A stretch of 64,000 bases of DNA from Heloderma charlesbogerti (taxonomy: Eukaryota; Chordata; Lepidosauria; Squamata; Helodermatidae). The notes under the pieces were generated by a model. The model saw only the letters and a list, made by a program, of their open reading frames with translations. It made no database searches and was not told the origin of the DNA. Positions 23,410 through 34,185 of the stretch are shown piece by piece. The translations under genes were made by a program, and so were the position numbers. Numbering within the stretch: the stretch's first letter is position 1; each line of letters begins with the position of its first letter. The stretch spans positions 372,001-436,000 of the forward strand of contig JANEZZ010002240.1 of the NCBI GenBank assembly GCA_026122225.1, given 5' to 3'.

Positions 23410-23690
23410 CCTCCTCCTCAATAAAAAAGGCAGTTTACAACAACGTAAGAACAGACAATAATATGTAAAACACAACACATGAAAAACAGGCCAGGAATAT
23501 AAAAAGCAGCAGATAAAAGATCTGAAACAGCCTGCTGAATTTAAATGTTTTTGCCCATAAAATATAACAAAGGTTGGAGCTAGGTGGGACTCCATGGGGA
23601 GGGAATTCCATATGCAGCATGCCAGAGCTGAAAAAGCCCCTTTTCTAGTTGACTTCGGCATCACTTCTGATGGGGAAGGGTAGGAGAGGT
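23410..23690 (-). mobile_element. L2-like LINE 3' end, minus strand
   Basis: 'gggagggaattccatatgca' and 'agagctgaaaaagccccttt' are the antisense of the WNSLP / AFSVVAP part at the end of L2 frames. Downstream is an A-rich UTR. Confidence 0.5.
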
Positions 23691-23885
23691 GGCCAGAAAG
23701 TCCCCCCCCCACACACACACACTTTCTCAACCCAATTCTTGGGCTTTCAAGGAGGCACTTTCTGCACCTTTGAGGGTGGGCTGGAGAAATTCAGATGGCT
23801 TTCTCACGTGTGGGGCTTGCATTTTTAGCAATCAGAGACCGTATCACAATCAAAGGCTTCTTCTTGTTAAATGTTGCTTGCTTGC

Positions 23886-23888
23886 TTT

Positions 23889-23924
<36 letters not shown>

Positions 23925-23930
23925 TCCTTT
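23886..23930. repeat. (CTTT)n microsatellite
   Basis: About ten TTTC units. Confidence 0.95.
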
Positions 23931-24085
23931 GAATAATTTTTGCTGCCATTTTCCAGTGGTGTGGGTGATTCTCCTCCGTCAGGGGTCATCTCACCCCACA
24001 ATTCATCTATAGAAGGATGTAGCATCATCTTGCTCTACAATGCATCTGAGAAAGGACTAGGGATGGCAGAGAATTCCGCCACGGA

Positions 24086-24094
24086 TCTTGGTGA
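24086..24094 (-). promoter_or_regulatory. Outward 5' splice-donor-like motif
   Basis: CAG|GTGAGT on the minus strand, junction 133 bp inside the left terminus of the element at 24058-24701. The same position is occupied by CAG|GTAAGT in the copies at 20826-21319 and 60322-61276. Use as a splice site is not shown. Confidence 0.4.
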
Positions 24095-24675
24095 GGCTGA
24101 ACGCCAGCGCATTTGGCCCCCCGAAACCCATGGCGGAACGAAGCCCCCCACCCCCCCACCCTGCAAAAGGCGCACGAAATGGAGCACTCACCTGCTGCCA
24201 TTCGCACTGCTCTGCGAATGGCGTCTGCGTCCGCCATTCGCTTCCCCATTTTAGCCATGATAGGCTATGTAAATACTTATGTAGCCTATCACGGCTAACG
24301 CAGGGATGCATTTTGTGTTCCCTTTTTTAGCTGTGATAGGCTACGTAAATATTTACATAGCCTATCATGGTGAAAAAGGGAACGCAAATGGCGGCCGCCG
24401 TAGCTGCTGCCATTTGCGTTCCCCTTTTTTTTTTTGCCGTGATAGGCTACGTAAATATTTACGTAGACTATCATGGCCAAAAAAAAAGGGACGCAAATGG
24501 CGGCGGCTACGGCGGCCGCCATTTGCGTCCCTGCACAGCCCAGCAGCGGCCGGATGTTGCTGCGGGCTGCCCCAGCCGGCAGCTCCGTGGAGTTGCCGCG
24601 GAGCAGAGCCGGCCGTTGAGGGTTTTGCGGGGAGGGACAGAGCGCCTCCCCCCCACACGGATGTACAAAACGAAA

Positions 24676-24684
24676 CAGGTAAGT
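24676..24684 (+). promoter_or_regulatory. Outward 5' splice-donor-like motif
   Basis: CAG|GTAAGT on the plus strand about 20 bp inside the right terminus. Matching motifs are AAG|GTAAGT at 61250-61258 and 2952-2960. Confidence 0.4.
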
Positions 24685-24709
24685 TGTTTCGTACATCCCT
24701 AGAAAGAAC

Positions 24710-25619
24710 ATAGTTTACTTCTTCCAATGCATTGTGGGGAAAGATGGCCCCTGACCAAGGAGGATCACTACCTCTGTGGAAAAAACTTTAAAAGCAAGCA
24801 GAGGGGAACACAGTTTAAAAAGAAGAAGTCTGTGGTTTTGCTACTGCCTGTAACTGCTAACAAATAAATACATAAATCCTCAGGCCCCATCAGTGCCCCC
24901 CCCACAAGTCATCAGAAGTTTTACATCTCATTTTTCTCCCTGCTTTTTGCCTCACCCTATGAAAAAAAAAATCAGCATGTAACACTGTAGTTACACATCT
25001 CCAAACATGTTGCTAATAAATGCCTCTGCAGAACTTCAATTTTTACAGTATTTAAAAAGCAGGTTTGCTATTACTTGCACAGATATGAATTTAAACAACT
25101 CTTCCTACTACAGTCCTGCCTTCCATGATATTAACCATTTCCTTTTGCGTGTGTGTCTTTTTAGCATAACCCTCTTCTCATACAGTTGTTCAACAAATTT
25201 CATTTATTCATAGAAACTGTAGAACTGCATTCATGAAACAGTAATTTAAGAGGATAGCATGAGCTTTTCTTCAATTAAGCTGAGTTCTGATTATCCCCCC
25301 CCCCTTAAATTCTTACTGTTAGGTAGTCCTATCATTTTCATTGCTGGTTATATAGTATTACAACAAGAAACATATTAACATGTTTTTGTTTTTCCTCTGA
25401 AACTAGATCTGGTTTCATAAGCTGTGAAACAATTTTCTTTTGGAGTATCCAAGCACTAAGGATCTGTTTGCATTTAGTTTCATATTACTGCATAATTTGT
25501 ATTAACAGGATGGACGAGTATTTGAATATCATTAGGTGCTAATGTTTAGGTTGCCAAAACCATTAGGCTTTTTGTCTTATTACATTTCTACCTGTGTGGC
25601 TTAGTTCAATAGGTTATTC
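24710..25619. other. AT-rich low-copy stretch, no gene seen
   Basis: No repeat family or exon is recognised. Confidence 0.45.
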
Positions 25620-25700
25620 TATTTAATTTACTTAAAATATTTATATGCTGCCTCTCTGCTTGACAACAGACCTACCTCCAAGACAGCTGGCAATATGAGG
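25620..25700 (-). mobile_element. L2 3' tail remnant
   Basis: 'tttaatttacttaaaatatt' followed by 'atatgctgcctctctgcttg' matches, distantly, the minus-strand start of L2 tails. Weak. Confidence 0.3.
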
Positions 25701-25859
25701 AAATGAAGATATAATAAGGTTTACAACACAAGATTAGAAACAAAACAACACTGGACAATGATGCAAAATGTCCTCTCCTCAGTCCCAAGACGTTACTGCA
25801 GCTGCTGCTGTTCTTTGAAGGTTCTGTGATGACCACAGCATTTGACAGCCTATGATGGG

Positions 25860-26035
25860 GCTTTTAATGTTAGGTGGTTTACTGGGCCCTGGTATTTTAC
25901 TGTTAATTGTTTTTAGCTTTTTATATGTTAAAGTTTTTATATCATCTTATGTTGCATTTTAAGGATTTACTTTTTGTGAACCACCTACAGAGCTCTGGCT
26001 CTGGGTAGTATAGAAATGTAATAAATGAAATGGGT
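25860..26035 (+). mobile_element. L2 LINE 3' UTR, plus strand
   Basis: T-rich UTR followed by 'tgtgaaccacctacagagct' and 'tagtatagaaatgtaataaa', the sense version of the tail seen at 4685. It lies just before a minus-strand L2, giving another tail-to-tail pair. Confidence 0.7.
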
Positions 26036-26064
26036 AATTGAAAATGTTTTTTGCCTGTTGTTGA

Positions 26065-26730
26065 AAATGTTATCTATTTATTAAATTTCTTAATCGCCCA
26101 TCTGGCCATCACCCAGCCACTCTGGGCGATGTACAATAATACAACAGTTTAAAACAATAAAATTCGACATTAAAACATATTTCTAAAAATACCCCAACCC
26201 ACCCCAAATTCCTGCCTGAACAACCACATTTTTAATGCATGCGGAAGTTCATTAAAGAGGGGGCATGGCGGAGTTCCCTAGGGAGGGAGTTCCACAGAGT
26301 GGGGGCCACCACAGAGAAGACCCTCTCCCTCATCCTCACCAGCCTAGCTGTCCTGGCTGATGGGACAGAGAGAAGGCCATCCGAGGCTGATCTTGCTGAG
26401 AGGCCTGTCTGGTGTTGCTGGAGGTGCTCCTTGAGATAGGCTGGGCTGGAACCATATAGGGTTTTAAAGGTCAAAACCAACACCTTAAATTTGGCCCGGA
26501 AAACAACTGGTAACCAGTGCAAGTCCTTCAGCACCGGAATGATATGGTCACGTTGGCGGATGACTTTAATAAGGCAAGCCGCTGTGTTCTGCACCAGCTG
26601 CAGCTTCTGAACAGTCTTCAAGGGTAACCCCACATAGAGCGCATTACAGTAGTCTAGACGAGAGGAGACCAGGGCATGTACTACTGATGGGAGCAGATGG
26701 TCGGGAAGGTAGGAGTGCACTTCCATATCA
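26065..26730 (-). mobile_element. L2 LINE 3' part, minus strand
   Basis: 5'-truncated L2 with tail at 'tctatttattaaatttctta' and the RT C-terminal region upstream. On the minus strand an open frame covers SSRLDYCNALYVGLPLKT, KLQLVQNTAACLI, LHWLPV and FSVVAPTLWNSLP, all diagnostic of the L2 RT thumb/C-terminal region and shared with 34986-36655 and 42432-43121. About 150 residues of the family sequence stay open, so decay is moderate. The frame extends past 26730 into unrelated sequence, which gives it a spurious N-terminus. No catalytic residues are present. Confidence 0.82.
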
Positions 26731-26825
26731 GATGGAGTTGATATCAACGTTGATGGCAGGAAAACCAAAATACTCTGTCTTGAGCTCAATGGAAGAAGTG
26801 GAGGGGGGAATAAATGAAATTAGTA

Positions 26826-26965
26826 GTGGGGGTAGGCAACCTGGTGCCCTCCAGATGTTTGGACTATAACATCCATAAACCCCAGCACCATGGCCAATGA
26901 TCAGGGATTGTGGGAGTTGTAGTCCAAAACATTTGGAGGGGGGCAGGTTGCATACTCCTGAGTTA
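26826..26965. mobile_element. Palindromic hAT-like MITE ('gtgggcaac' family)
   Basis: The left arm 'gggtaggcaacctggtgccc' and the right arm 'ggggcaggttgcatactcct' are inverted copies, and the inner arms 'ccagatgtttgga' and 'tccaaaacatttgga' also pair. Best-preserved copy in the window. Confidence 0.65.
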
Positions 26966-26969
26966 ACAT

Positions 26970-27290
26970 GTCAGGCTAGGACTGGGGAGATCCAGATTCA
27001 AATCTTCACTCAGCCATGAAGCTCACTTAAAGCACAATCCTACACATGTTTAGACAATTCCACTGCTAGCTGGGGCATTCTGGGAGTTGTAGGGCTTTTT
27101 TTCTGTCTAAACATGCATAAGATTGCACTTTTAGTAACTTTGGGCCTCTCACTATCTCTCAGCATAATCTACCTTATGGGGCTATTGTGAGGATAATACA
27201 GGGAAGGGAGGGGAGAGAGAATTATGTATGCTTTTCTAAGCCTCTTGGAGTCAAAATTGGATGGTGGTGATGATGATGATGATGAGTAAA
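26970..27290 (+). mobile_element. MIR/CORE-like SINE, split by a MITE
   Basis: The tRNA-like head ('gagatccagattcaaatctt', a B-box-like segment) and 'agccatgaagctcactta' are followed, after the MITE at 27030-27130, by 'gtaactttgggcctctcact' and 'gggctattgtgaggataata'. The complete counterpart is at 58111-58357. The A/GATG tract at 27267-27285 is simple repeat. Confidence 0.7.
27030..27130. mobile_element. Harbinger-like MITE with TTA target duplication
   Basis: 101 bp with inverted ends AAGCACAATCC and (complement) AAGTGCAATCT, flanked on both sides by TTA (27027-27029, 27131-27133). TWA 3-bp duplications are typical of the PIF/Harbinger superfamily. Removing the insert restores the SINE sequence, so the boundaries are well supported. 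Confidence 0.75.
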
Positions 27291-28505
27291 TATTACTTTA
27301 TATACAAGTCACATTTTAGTCCTACCCTCCCTGTCAAAGTTAATAGAGATCAATCTAATCTGCATTTTCTACCCAGGAATGTCACTGCCAGCTTTAACGA
27401 CACTGGACTGACATCATTTTTGCACACATAATTCATTGCATGGTTCGTGGATTAAGTATTTCTCTTCTTCTCTTGCAAGGAGGGAGGGACCGGGGTGGTC
27501 GATTAACTCCACTATCAAGAAGAGAAGACATGAAGCTAACTTACTACACAAAGTAATAATCCTCTATTGAGACATCACACAATGGCAGTGGTAACATTAG
27601 TAGGCAATATTTATTATAAATAAAAGGGACCATTGAGGCTTTCAACTCATTAGAGGGAGGTCTGGGCAGATGACTTCATTGTAGAGAGTCTAAAGAGTTA
27701 TGAAAGGAAGAAAAGATTTATTTATCCGCAAATACATCCTCATTAGGAATTCAGTATGAGGTATTTTACAAATAGATTTGCAGAACCATTTGGTATTGTT
27801 ATTTTTTAGTTTGCCCATTTTTTTTTAAATTACATTCTTATTAGCAATGTCAGATTTCTAGGGGGGGAAGAGGCAACATACATGGAACAACGAGAGATTG
27901 CTTTTTAACTTGATTACTATAGTAAGTTTCGCTAATGATACTTTGGTGAATTCCCTTCATCATAATGAGGCTTCTCCTACTATCAGTGTTAAAACATAGT
28001 TCCCAGCTTGTTTCTCTGATGCACTTGTTTGTTATGTATAGGTTTGAGCTGAAGAGGTACGCAAATTTTTGACAATTACCAACACCTATCTGAAGTGGCA
28101 AAGTCCAGAATTCTACCATATGCTGCATAGTGCATAGGCCAGTGATCTCGAAACTGTGTTCCAAAGATACGTAGGGTCTCCAAAGAACGTGTTCCCCGAT
28201 AAGAAGATCAGTGATGGCAGACAAGGTTCCCTGAAAGACAGCTTGCCAAGGTAGGGCCAAACCTTCAGAAATTTGGGCCATGTTTTGGAGGGGGAGTTAG
28301 GGGCAAAAGTGAAGATGAAACTGCTTCCTTTTTTTTGGTGCATTTTGGGGTCGGGCCTAGGATTTCAGGGATGGTGTTAGAACTGACTAGGGCTCTGTCA
28401 AAGCTCTGATTTTGCTTGTGGCTACAGGTGGGCATTTGAAAGGACTTACATTTCTAAAAGAATAGAGAAAGATCCATATAATACATGGATTCACCGCAGC
28501 ACTAA
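27291..28505. other. Low-copy stretch, no gene seen
   Basis: A segment from 28139 ('ccagtgatctcgaaactgtg') resembles the terminus of CAGTG-type hAT elements, but no partner terminus was found. Otherwise nothing is recognised. Confidence 0.4.
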
Positions 28506-28625
28506 GCGAGCAATCCTTTGCATGTTTAGACACAAAAAAGTCCTAGAACTCCCAGCATTCCCCAGCCAGAAGTGCTGGGAGCTGTGGGATTTTTCTTCTG
28601 CCCAAACATGCATGGGACTGTGCCT
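28506..28625. mobile_element. Harbinger-like MITE with TAA target duplication
   Basis: Flanked by TAA at 28503-28505 and 28626-28628. The ends 'gagcaatcctttgcatgttt' and 'aaacatgcatgggactgtgc' are inverted, and the inner arms 'ctagaactcccagcattccc' and 'gtgctgggagctgtgg' also pair. Same family as 27030-27130. Confidence 0.72.
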
Positions 28626-30154
28626 TAAATTGCTCATTTGGAAGCACCTGCACAGATTTATCCTAAGTAACAGGAAACAGTACACCAAGGCAAATGTCCA
28701 GTTCTGCTTCTCCAGAATGTTTGGTAGTGCCAAGGTGAAGCTACTGTTGAGAAGGATTGCCTGGTCATGCCAGTGAACAGGCTGGTCATGTAAATTCATT
28801 GCAAGTGTATCTAAATTATGGTTTTTAATCAACCACTCCATTCCAGACAGTCAGTTCTAAAAGCACCTAGCAAAACAAATTCCAGGAGGAATGCAAGGGC
28901 CCCACCCCACCCTGTTTTTAAAATAATCTTCAGGATCCAGCCCCCACCCCTGTGAATCACAGGGCAACTTGCTGCTGACTTGGTTTCGGACTGGAGTTCC
29001 AGTTGTTAACTTTAGCAAGTGGGCAAATATTAAAAGAAGATAGGAAAAGCAGGGCTTCCAACCTATTTTCCTCTTATTTCTGCATTGCATGTGGCATAAA
29101 AATAGACTTCTTTTGTTTCTATAATGGATTTTACAAAGCAACTGAGGTGGGTTGGCAGCTCTGCAATCTGACAAAACAAATATTTCTTTTCACAGAAAAG
29201 TACATATGAGTTTTTCCCTCCTATCAGCCAAAAATCTCATGAAGCTTTTCAGAACCCAATGCACGTCCTTCCCTCTTTGCAACTCATTTTCCCCTCTTTT
29301 TGTGACAACCGAGGCAATAATTCACAGCTCACTGGGTCTCCTAAATAACCCCCTTTATATTTACATGGTCAGCATTCCCCCATTACCCAGCAGGGATCAG
29401 CTGTATTGGCAGGCAGTCATTAAGTATTCTTAAAACTTCTGAGGTTTAACACACCCCTTCTCTAGTTAGGATCTTAAAAAAAAAACCCAAACCCTCACAT
29501 GGTTACTGTCTCAAGACCAAACAATAACATAACTGTGCCATTTTGTAATTTTCAAGAGCTTCCTTCTCTGGGTCTCATCCAGACTTCCCCATCAGGTCTT
29601 TAAAGCTCAGATGTGTTTCATCATGCTGAGGACTGTGACTTCCCTCCGCGCCCCTCACTACCTTTTCTATAGGAGATTAAATGAGGTACTTGAGTTTCTT
29701 TGCAGAAACTTTTATAAGTGTAGACTTGCTCAGCCTTACGACGCGCTGCAGTTAATTTAATCCAGAGGCATTCAGAAGTCTGGGAAAGAACAACACTTTC
29801 ACCCACAGCTAAATAATGAGAGCTTTCTTAGAGACCAAAAAAATGAACCTGAAAAGAGGGAAAATATCTATCTATATATACAGTACAAGAAAGACACATT
29901 GTTTGGTTCAATAAAAGTGCTCTTTCGAAACCAATTTAGCAGTCGGTTTGGAAGATTAAGTACTAGCATCCTGGGGTTCAAACAGCTTTATTGCCAAGCC
30001 TTGTTTTGTACTGGGTTAAAAAGAGGTATCAGTGTTGGATTACTGGTAGCCATGTTTTAGGGACTTAAACAATAGCAATATTAAACTTTATTAATAACTA
30101 TGGATGCTAGCTGTTTAGTGTGTCAAGCACATTGTCTTGGTGTCTTGGGGAAAT
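28626..30154. other. Low-copy stretch, no gene seen
   Basis: No repeat family or exon is recognised; frames here are short and featureless. Confidence 0.45.
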
Positions 30155-30805
30155 TTCCCATTGAGTTTAGTGCAGCCTGGGTCCCTCTAGATGTTTTGGC
30201 CTACAGTTCCCATCAGCCCCAGCTAGCATGGCCAGAGAAAGCTGTTTTAATGGTTTTGGATTGTACCTAGTGTGGCCATGTGTCCTTTATTTGAGGGGGT
30301 GTCAGAGGACAGTCCTCTATTTGAACGTCTGTCCAATCAAAAGCCTGATTAAAGATTAAAAAAACATAAGAAAGGAGTAAGTGCAGAGGCCTTAAAGTTT
30401 CCTATTGACAGTTAGCACCTTGACGACAGCTGACTGAGCAGTAACTATGGTCACCTGAACACAGTCTTTCCCACTAGAGTCAGATGTATTGCATTTCTAT
30501 TTAAGTTATAGTATTTTTCTTAATTTACATCTATAAATCTAATTAGCATATGCAAATGTTATGCAAAACTGTGTCCTCTCTTGTCCTCATTTTTGGTGTG
30601 ATACATGTCCTCTGTTTTGGTGATGCCTAAGTGGCCACCTTAATTGTATCCTACAGGTGTAAATTATTATCACATTAATTATGCATGGTAGAAAAAAGCA
30701 TTTGCTTAGAAAATACTGAAGGAACACTTTTTTTGCAACACAAACTTAATGTGACTGTAGTTTGCACCTGTAGGGTACAATCCAGAACCATTAAACTCAG
30801 TGGGA
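30155..30805. mobile_element. Palindromic MITE carrying two further insertions
   Basis: The outer arms 'tttcccattgagttta' (from about 30154), 'atggttttggattgtacc' (30250-30267) and 'tacaggtgtaaa' pair with 'tttgcacctgta', 'ggtacaatccagaacca' and 'ttaaactcagtggga' (to 30805). The left arm is interrupted by a partial 'gtgggcaac' palindrome (30174-30237) and by the hAT-like element at 30268-30642. Confidence 0.55.
30268..30642 (+). mobile_element. hAT-like element with GTGGCCA termini
   Basis: The left end 'tagtgtggccatg' and the complement of the right end, 'taaggtggccact', are inverted. The flanks ATTGTACC (30260-30267) and ATTGTATC (30643-30650) match at 7 of 8. The 375-bp interior is AT-rich and includes 'gacagtcctctatttgaac'. 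A diverged copy lies at 3686-3975. Confidence 0.7.
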
Positions 30806-30856
30806 CATGTCCCCAAGATGTAGCATTGTTCTGCAGAATCATGGGTGGCCATTCAG

Positions 30857-31600
30857 TGTCATGGTCCCAGGTGTCATGCTGACACTGGAATCATCTTCAG
30901 AGGAGAAGCCAGAACCTTCAGAGCCAGTTGGCCCCTCAGCAGGCCCTGGCTCTACCCAAGATGGTCCAGGACCTTCAGGGTGATGCCTTTGCATATGCCT
31001 CCTGGAGATACAGAGAGCTCAACTTCTGAGGCAGAGAGGGATGCTGGGCCGCCACCTAGCCCCTGAGAACACTGGTGCCTTAAGATCCATGATAGGATGG
31101 TGGCTTGATTATGGAAGAGGGCTACTCATGAGTCCAGCTCTCCTCATGAGGAGGACATCTGACAAGCTTCTAACATGATGCAGCTGAGCCTTGGGTGGGG
31201 CTCTGGTAGTTCTAGCTATATCAGCTCTCACTTCTAAGTTGAGAGCTGCTGGAAACAATGTTGTGTCTTCAGTTCTAGTCTTTGGTATCCTGATTTCTCC
31301 TCGGCTTTGCTGTGCATTTGGACCTCTGGGCCCCTACCTGACTTTGCTTTCTGCCTGTGTTTCTTGTTGACTAATCAAGCATTTAACCTTGCTTGCACCT
31401 CAGGCCTCTCTCTGGAAAAAAAACCTTACATGCCTGATAAAACTGTGCTGGACCATTTGCCCGCTAAATTGATTTCTGTGTTGTATACATCCCTGTATTT
31501 GCTTAGCAAAGAGCCAGGACTCAGTTTAGAGTAGGACACTCAGTCCTCATCAGAGCAGCACAGAAGAGGGCCCAGGGCAATAGCATCAGCAGTGGTAACC
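30857..31600 (+). other. Possible LTR-like repeat, unresolved
   Basis: Begins 'tgtcatggtcccaggtgtca' and contains Glu/Ser-rich coding-like sequence and 'tgactttgctttctgcctgt', which is reminiscent of Gypsy-type LTRs. No paired LTR, terminal CA or duplication was established. Confidence 0.25.
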
Positions 31601-32601
31601 CCCAGTAGGTGGCCCAAGGACTCCAAGTCTGGCATATGCCATGATGATATACGAATCTATTGCAAATTTGAGTCTAATAAGTTTTATTGTGCTCATAGTA
31701 ATATGACTGCTATTGTTACAGAATGTTCAGCCTTCCCAATCATCAACTCATCATGATATTTTAGGAATTAATAGCATAGCTGCAATTAAGATAACTTAAG
31801 AATGTATTCTGTTAAAATGGATTGTTTGCTTATAGTTAAAGGTAAATCAGAAGAGTTACTAAAACAAAAGTTCTAGAAGCTGAATAGTATTCCCAGTTAC
31901 TAATTGCTCAAGTTACTAGTCATCCATGAAGCATATGCTGAACACATTCCAAAGGGTTCAGAATCATCTGCCTAAGTCATAAATCTTTCACAGGTACAAT
32001 TATGTGTGAACAGTGGTAGGAAAAGCACATTCAACAGCGGGAGTCAGGTGGGTTTACTGAAGTAAAATTGCAAAATTAAATTTAGATGAACTTAATTAAA
32101 AAGGGGATCTAATTTAATACGGACATTCATCACACGCTCATTGAAACCCTTTCTTGTGTCAAGAAAATGTATTAAAGCATGAATTCAAAAGCCACATAAA
32201 GGCTGAAATGAAGTGTGAATGGATGGACAAATAATGCAGTTTAGCTAGGAGAAACTTTGTGTGTGTATATGTGGCTGTTCATCCATCCACAGTTACTGCC
32301 TCTTGAAAGAGTAGCAACAATAAAGAGAGATGATCGCCTCTGATGTTCCTAAAGTCTTTTACAACAGCACTTGTGACCCCAGACCCAGAGGCATTATTTC
32401 CATGGATGCATTTCTTTGAAACATGATCAGGACCAAGACAGGGCTTGTTGGGTCCCTCAGCAGCCTCACCCTCGGTGGCGGGGGCAACAAAGATGAAGCC
32501 ATGGCTGCAGTGGAAGGGGTGGCTATGTTCCACTCACCTCCCCACCCCTTAACTTGAGGTGGGCACGTGCCAGCAGCAGTCCAGCAGCCAACATGCACTG
32601 C
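31601..32601. other. Low-copy stretch, no gene seen
   Basis: Nothing is recognised. Confidence 0.45.
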
Positions 32602-32730
32602 TGTTGGTCCTCACCATTTTAATTCTCCCACAATGCCTCAGGGGCCCAAACACAGCATCACTCTGGAGTGATGATGCGGCCCCAGCGGCATTGTGGGGCA
32701 TTAAAATGGTGGGTGCCAGCAGCAGCTTTT
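32602..32730. repeat. Imperfect inverted repeat
   Basis: 'caccattttaattctcccac' at about 32612-32631 and 'gggcattaaaatggtgggtg' at about 32696-32715 are inverted copies, with 'aatgcct' and 'ggcatt' arms inside and a GC-rich loop. Possibly an unclassified MITE. Confidence 0.5.
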
Positions 32731-32833
32731 GCCAGCTACTAGACCATTTGGGTGGGGGGTTGCTGCCAGTGCACACCTCCCTCAAAGTAAGGGAAATGAG
32801 GGAGATGGGGAAGCGGGCACTCTGGGAGGCTTG

Positions 32834-33045
32834 TTGTTGTTGTTGCTCAGTTGTTAAGTCGTGTCCGACTCTTCGTGACTCCATGGACCACAGCACGCCA
32901 GGCCTTCCTGTCCTCCGCTCTCTCCCGGAGTGTGCTCAAGTTCATATTCATTGCATCGGTGATGCTATCTAGCCATCTCATCCTCTGCCATCCCCTTCTC
33001 CTTTTGCCTTCAACCTTTCCCAGCATCAGGGTCTTTTCCAGTGAG
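32834..33045 (-). mobile_element. BovB LINE 3' end, 5'-truncated, with 13-bp target duplication
   Basis: The reverse complement of the last ~200 bp of the BovB at 53412-56633: antisense (GTT)n at 32833, then 'gtcgtgtccgactcttcgtg', and so on. It is flanked by identical 13-bp repeats 'tctgggaggcttg' at 32821-32833 and 33046-33058. It encodes only the last RT-frame residues. Confidence 0.93.
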
Positions 33046-33299
33046 TCTGGGAGGCTTGAGCCATTGGCAAATGCCCAGTCATGCCAACCCCTGACACTGG
33101 GCCTAAATCAGATTGAAGAGTAATTCAAATATGCAGGAACTGAAATGGTACAATATTCTTACAGAATGATACCACCTCTGATTTCATTTGGGGAGTTTGA
33201 TTGTTTGGAACTTTTTATCCCATGTTAATTCCTGCCCCCTGAAGAAGGAAGCTCCCCCCACCCTTTTCTTTGAGTTGGTAAGTTTTAACATGGGGCATG

Positions 33300-33705
33300 A
33301 TAGGGAATGAGTGAGCATTTTGTTTCATGTTTTCATGCAAACTTCCCAAACTCACACTTCCCGAACTTGCACATGAAGACGAAACCAGTTATATGGCAAT
33401 ATTCACACTTTTCCAAATGTTGCGATGCAGTTTGCAAGTAAAAAAAGAAGAAGTGTATAACATGTGTAAAATAGGGGAAAGTGCACATAAAATCCATTAT
33501 ATTAGGGGAACGCATTTGGAAAAAAATGTGTATATCTGGAAAAATGCATATTAGGGGAAAAGCTCACAAAAGGATGTACAAATTTTTGTGCAGAGTTTTT
33601 AGGGAAAAAAATCTCAAACTGAAATGGAAATGGGATTGAATGAACTCAGCATTGGCAAAACGAGACACTGAGCAGAAGTGAACTTGCCAGAATCATCCAT
33701 CCCTA
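33300..33705. mobile_element. hAT-like element remnant (TAGGGATGGATG end)
   Basis: Ends in CATCCCTA at 33698-33705. The interior repeats 'ttaggggaa' and 'aaaatgcata' motifs, shared in reverse with 52960-53284. The left end is uncertain ('tagggaatg' at 33301 is a candidate), and no convincing target duplication was found. Confidence 0.45.
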
Positions 33706-34185
33706 GTTTTCAAGTAAACACGTCCCATCAAAATGCAAAGTTTCCTCTCTCAAATTTCAGCAGAATTTGATTCTAGGTAGAGAATAAGATCTTTACACTG
33801 CCTTCTTACATGGCCTCATGAAGAACCAGCAGAATTACAACCAATAAATACTAAATTGATGCAATATTAGCACTGATGCAAGGGGGTACAGCAAATCTGT
33901 AAGGAGCTCAGCTAGGGCTCAAAAGCAACACAAAGCTGTACTTGCATAATTTGGGACTCTAGATTTAAGTATTTTTCTGGGTCCCCTGCTGTGGTTATAT
34001 TGTGTGTGGGTCCTCTTCATGGTAACCTATCTTCAAATCGTCTTCTGGGTCCCCACTCTTTCATGCTGGGGTAAGCACCCTTTTGGGCCTGTGGACACAT
34101 TTGGAAATTTGTGGAACTGTCCTGGGCACAGCCATAAAACATTTGCCATGGATGGGAATGAGTGGTCACAATGGACAAATAAGCT
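33706..34185. other. Low-copy stretch, no gene seen
   Basis: Nothing is recognised. Confidence 0.4.

Larger units (their letters stand above)
24058..24701 (+). mobile_element. Palindrome-array hAT-like element, copy 2 (reference copy)
   Basis: TAGGGATG at 24058-24065 and CATCCCTA at 24694-24701 bound 644 bp. The flanks GAAAGGAC (24050-24057) and GAAAGAAC (24702-24709) match at 7 of 8. The interior is a chain of palindromes with overlapping arms: 24253-24296, 24317-24382, 24381-24420, 24422-24490 and 24488-24531. Two module types alternate: an AT-cored one with 'acgtaaatatttacgt' and a GC-rich one with 'gcaaatggcggc'. Donor-like motifs point outward at both ends: CAG|GTGAGT on the minus strand (24094-24086) and CAG|GTAAGT on the plus strand (24676-24684). 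Frames of up to 138 residues through the array are palindrome artefacts. Confidence 0.78.

Noticed and set aside
24488..24640. CpG island of a host promoter
   Set aside because: The GC-rich block lies inside a bounded transposon with matching copies at 20826 and 60322.
24295..24727. Overlapping frames of 107-138 residues on both strands in the palindrome array
   Set aside because: A palindrome gives mirrored frames on both strands; content is Arg/Leu/Arg-Ser repeats with no domain.
28139..28420. CAGTG-ended hAT element
   Set aside because: Only one terminus-like motif ('cagtgatctcgaaactg') is visible; no inverted partner or duplication.
30857..31600. Gypsy-type solo LTR
   Set aside because: Suggestive start and coding-like content, but no terminal CA, primer-binding site or duplication found; kept only as a low-confidence entry.
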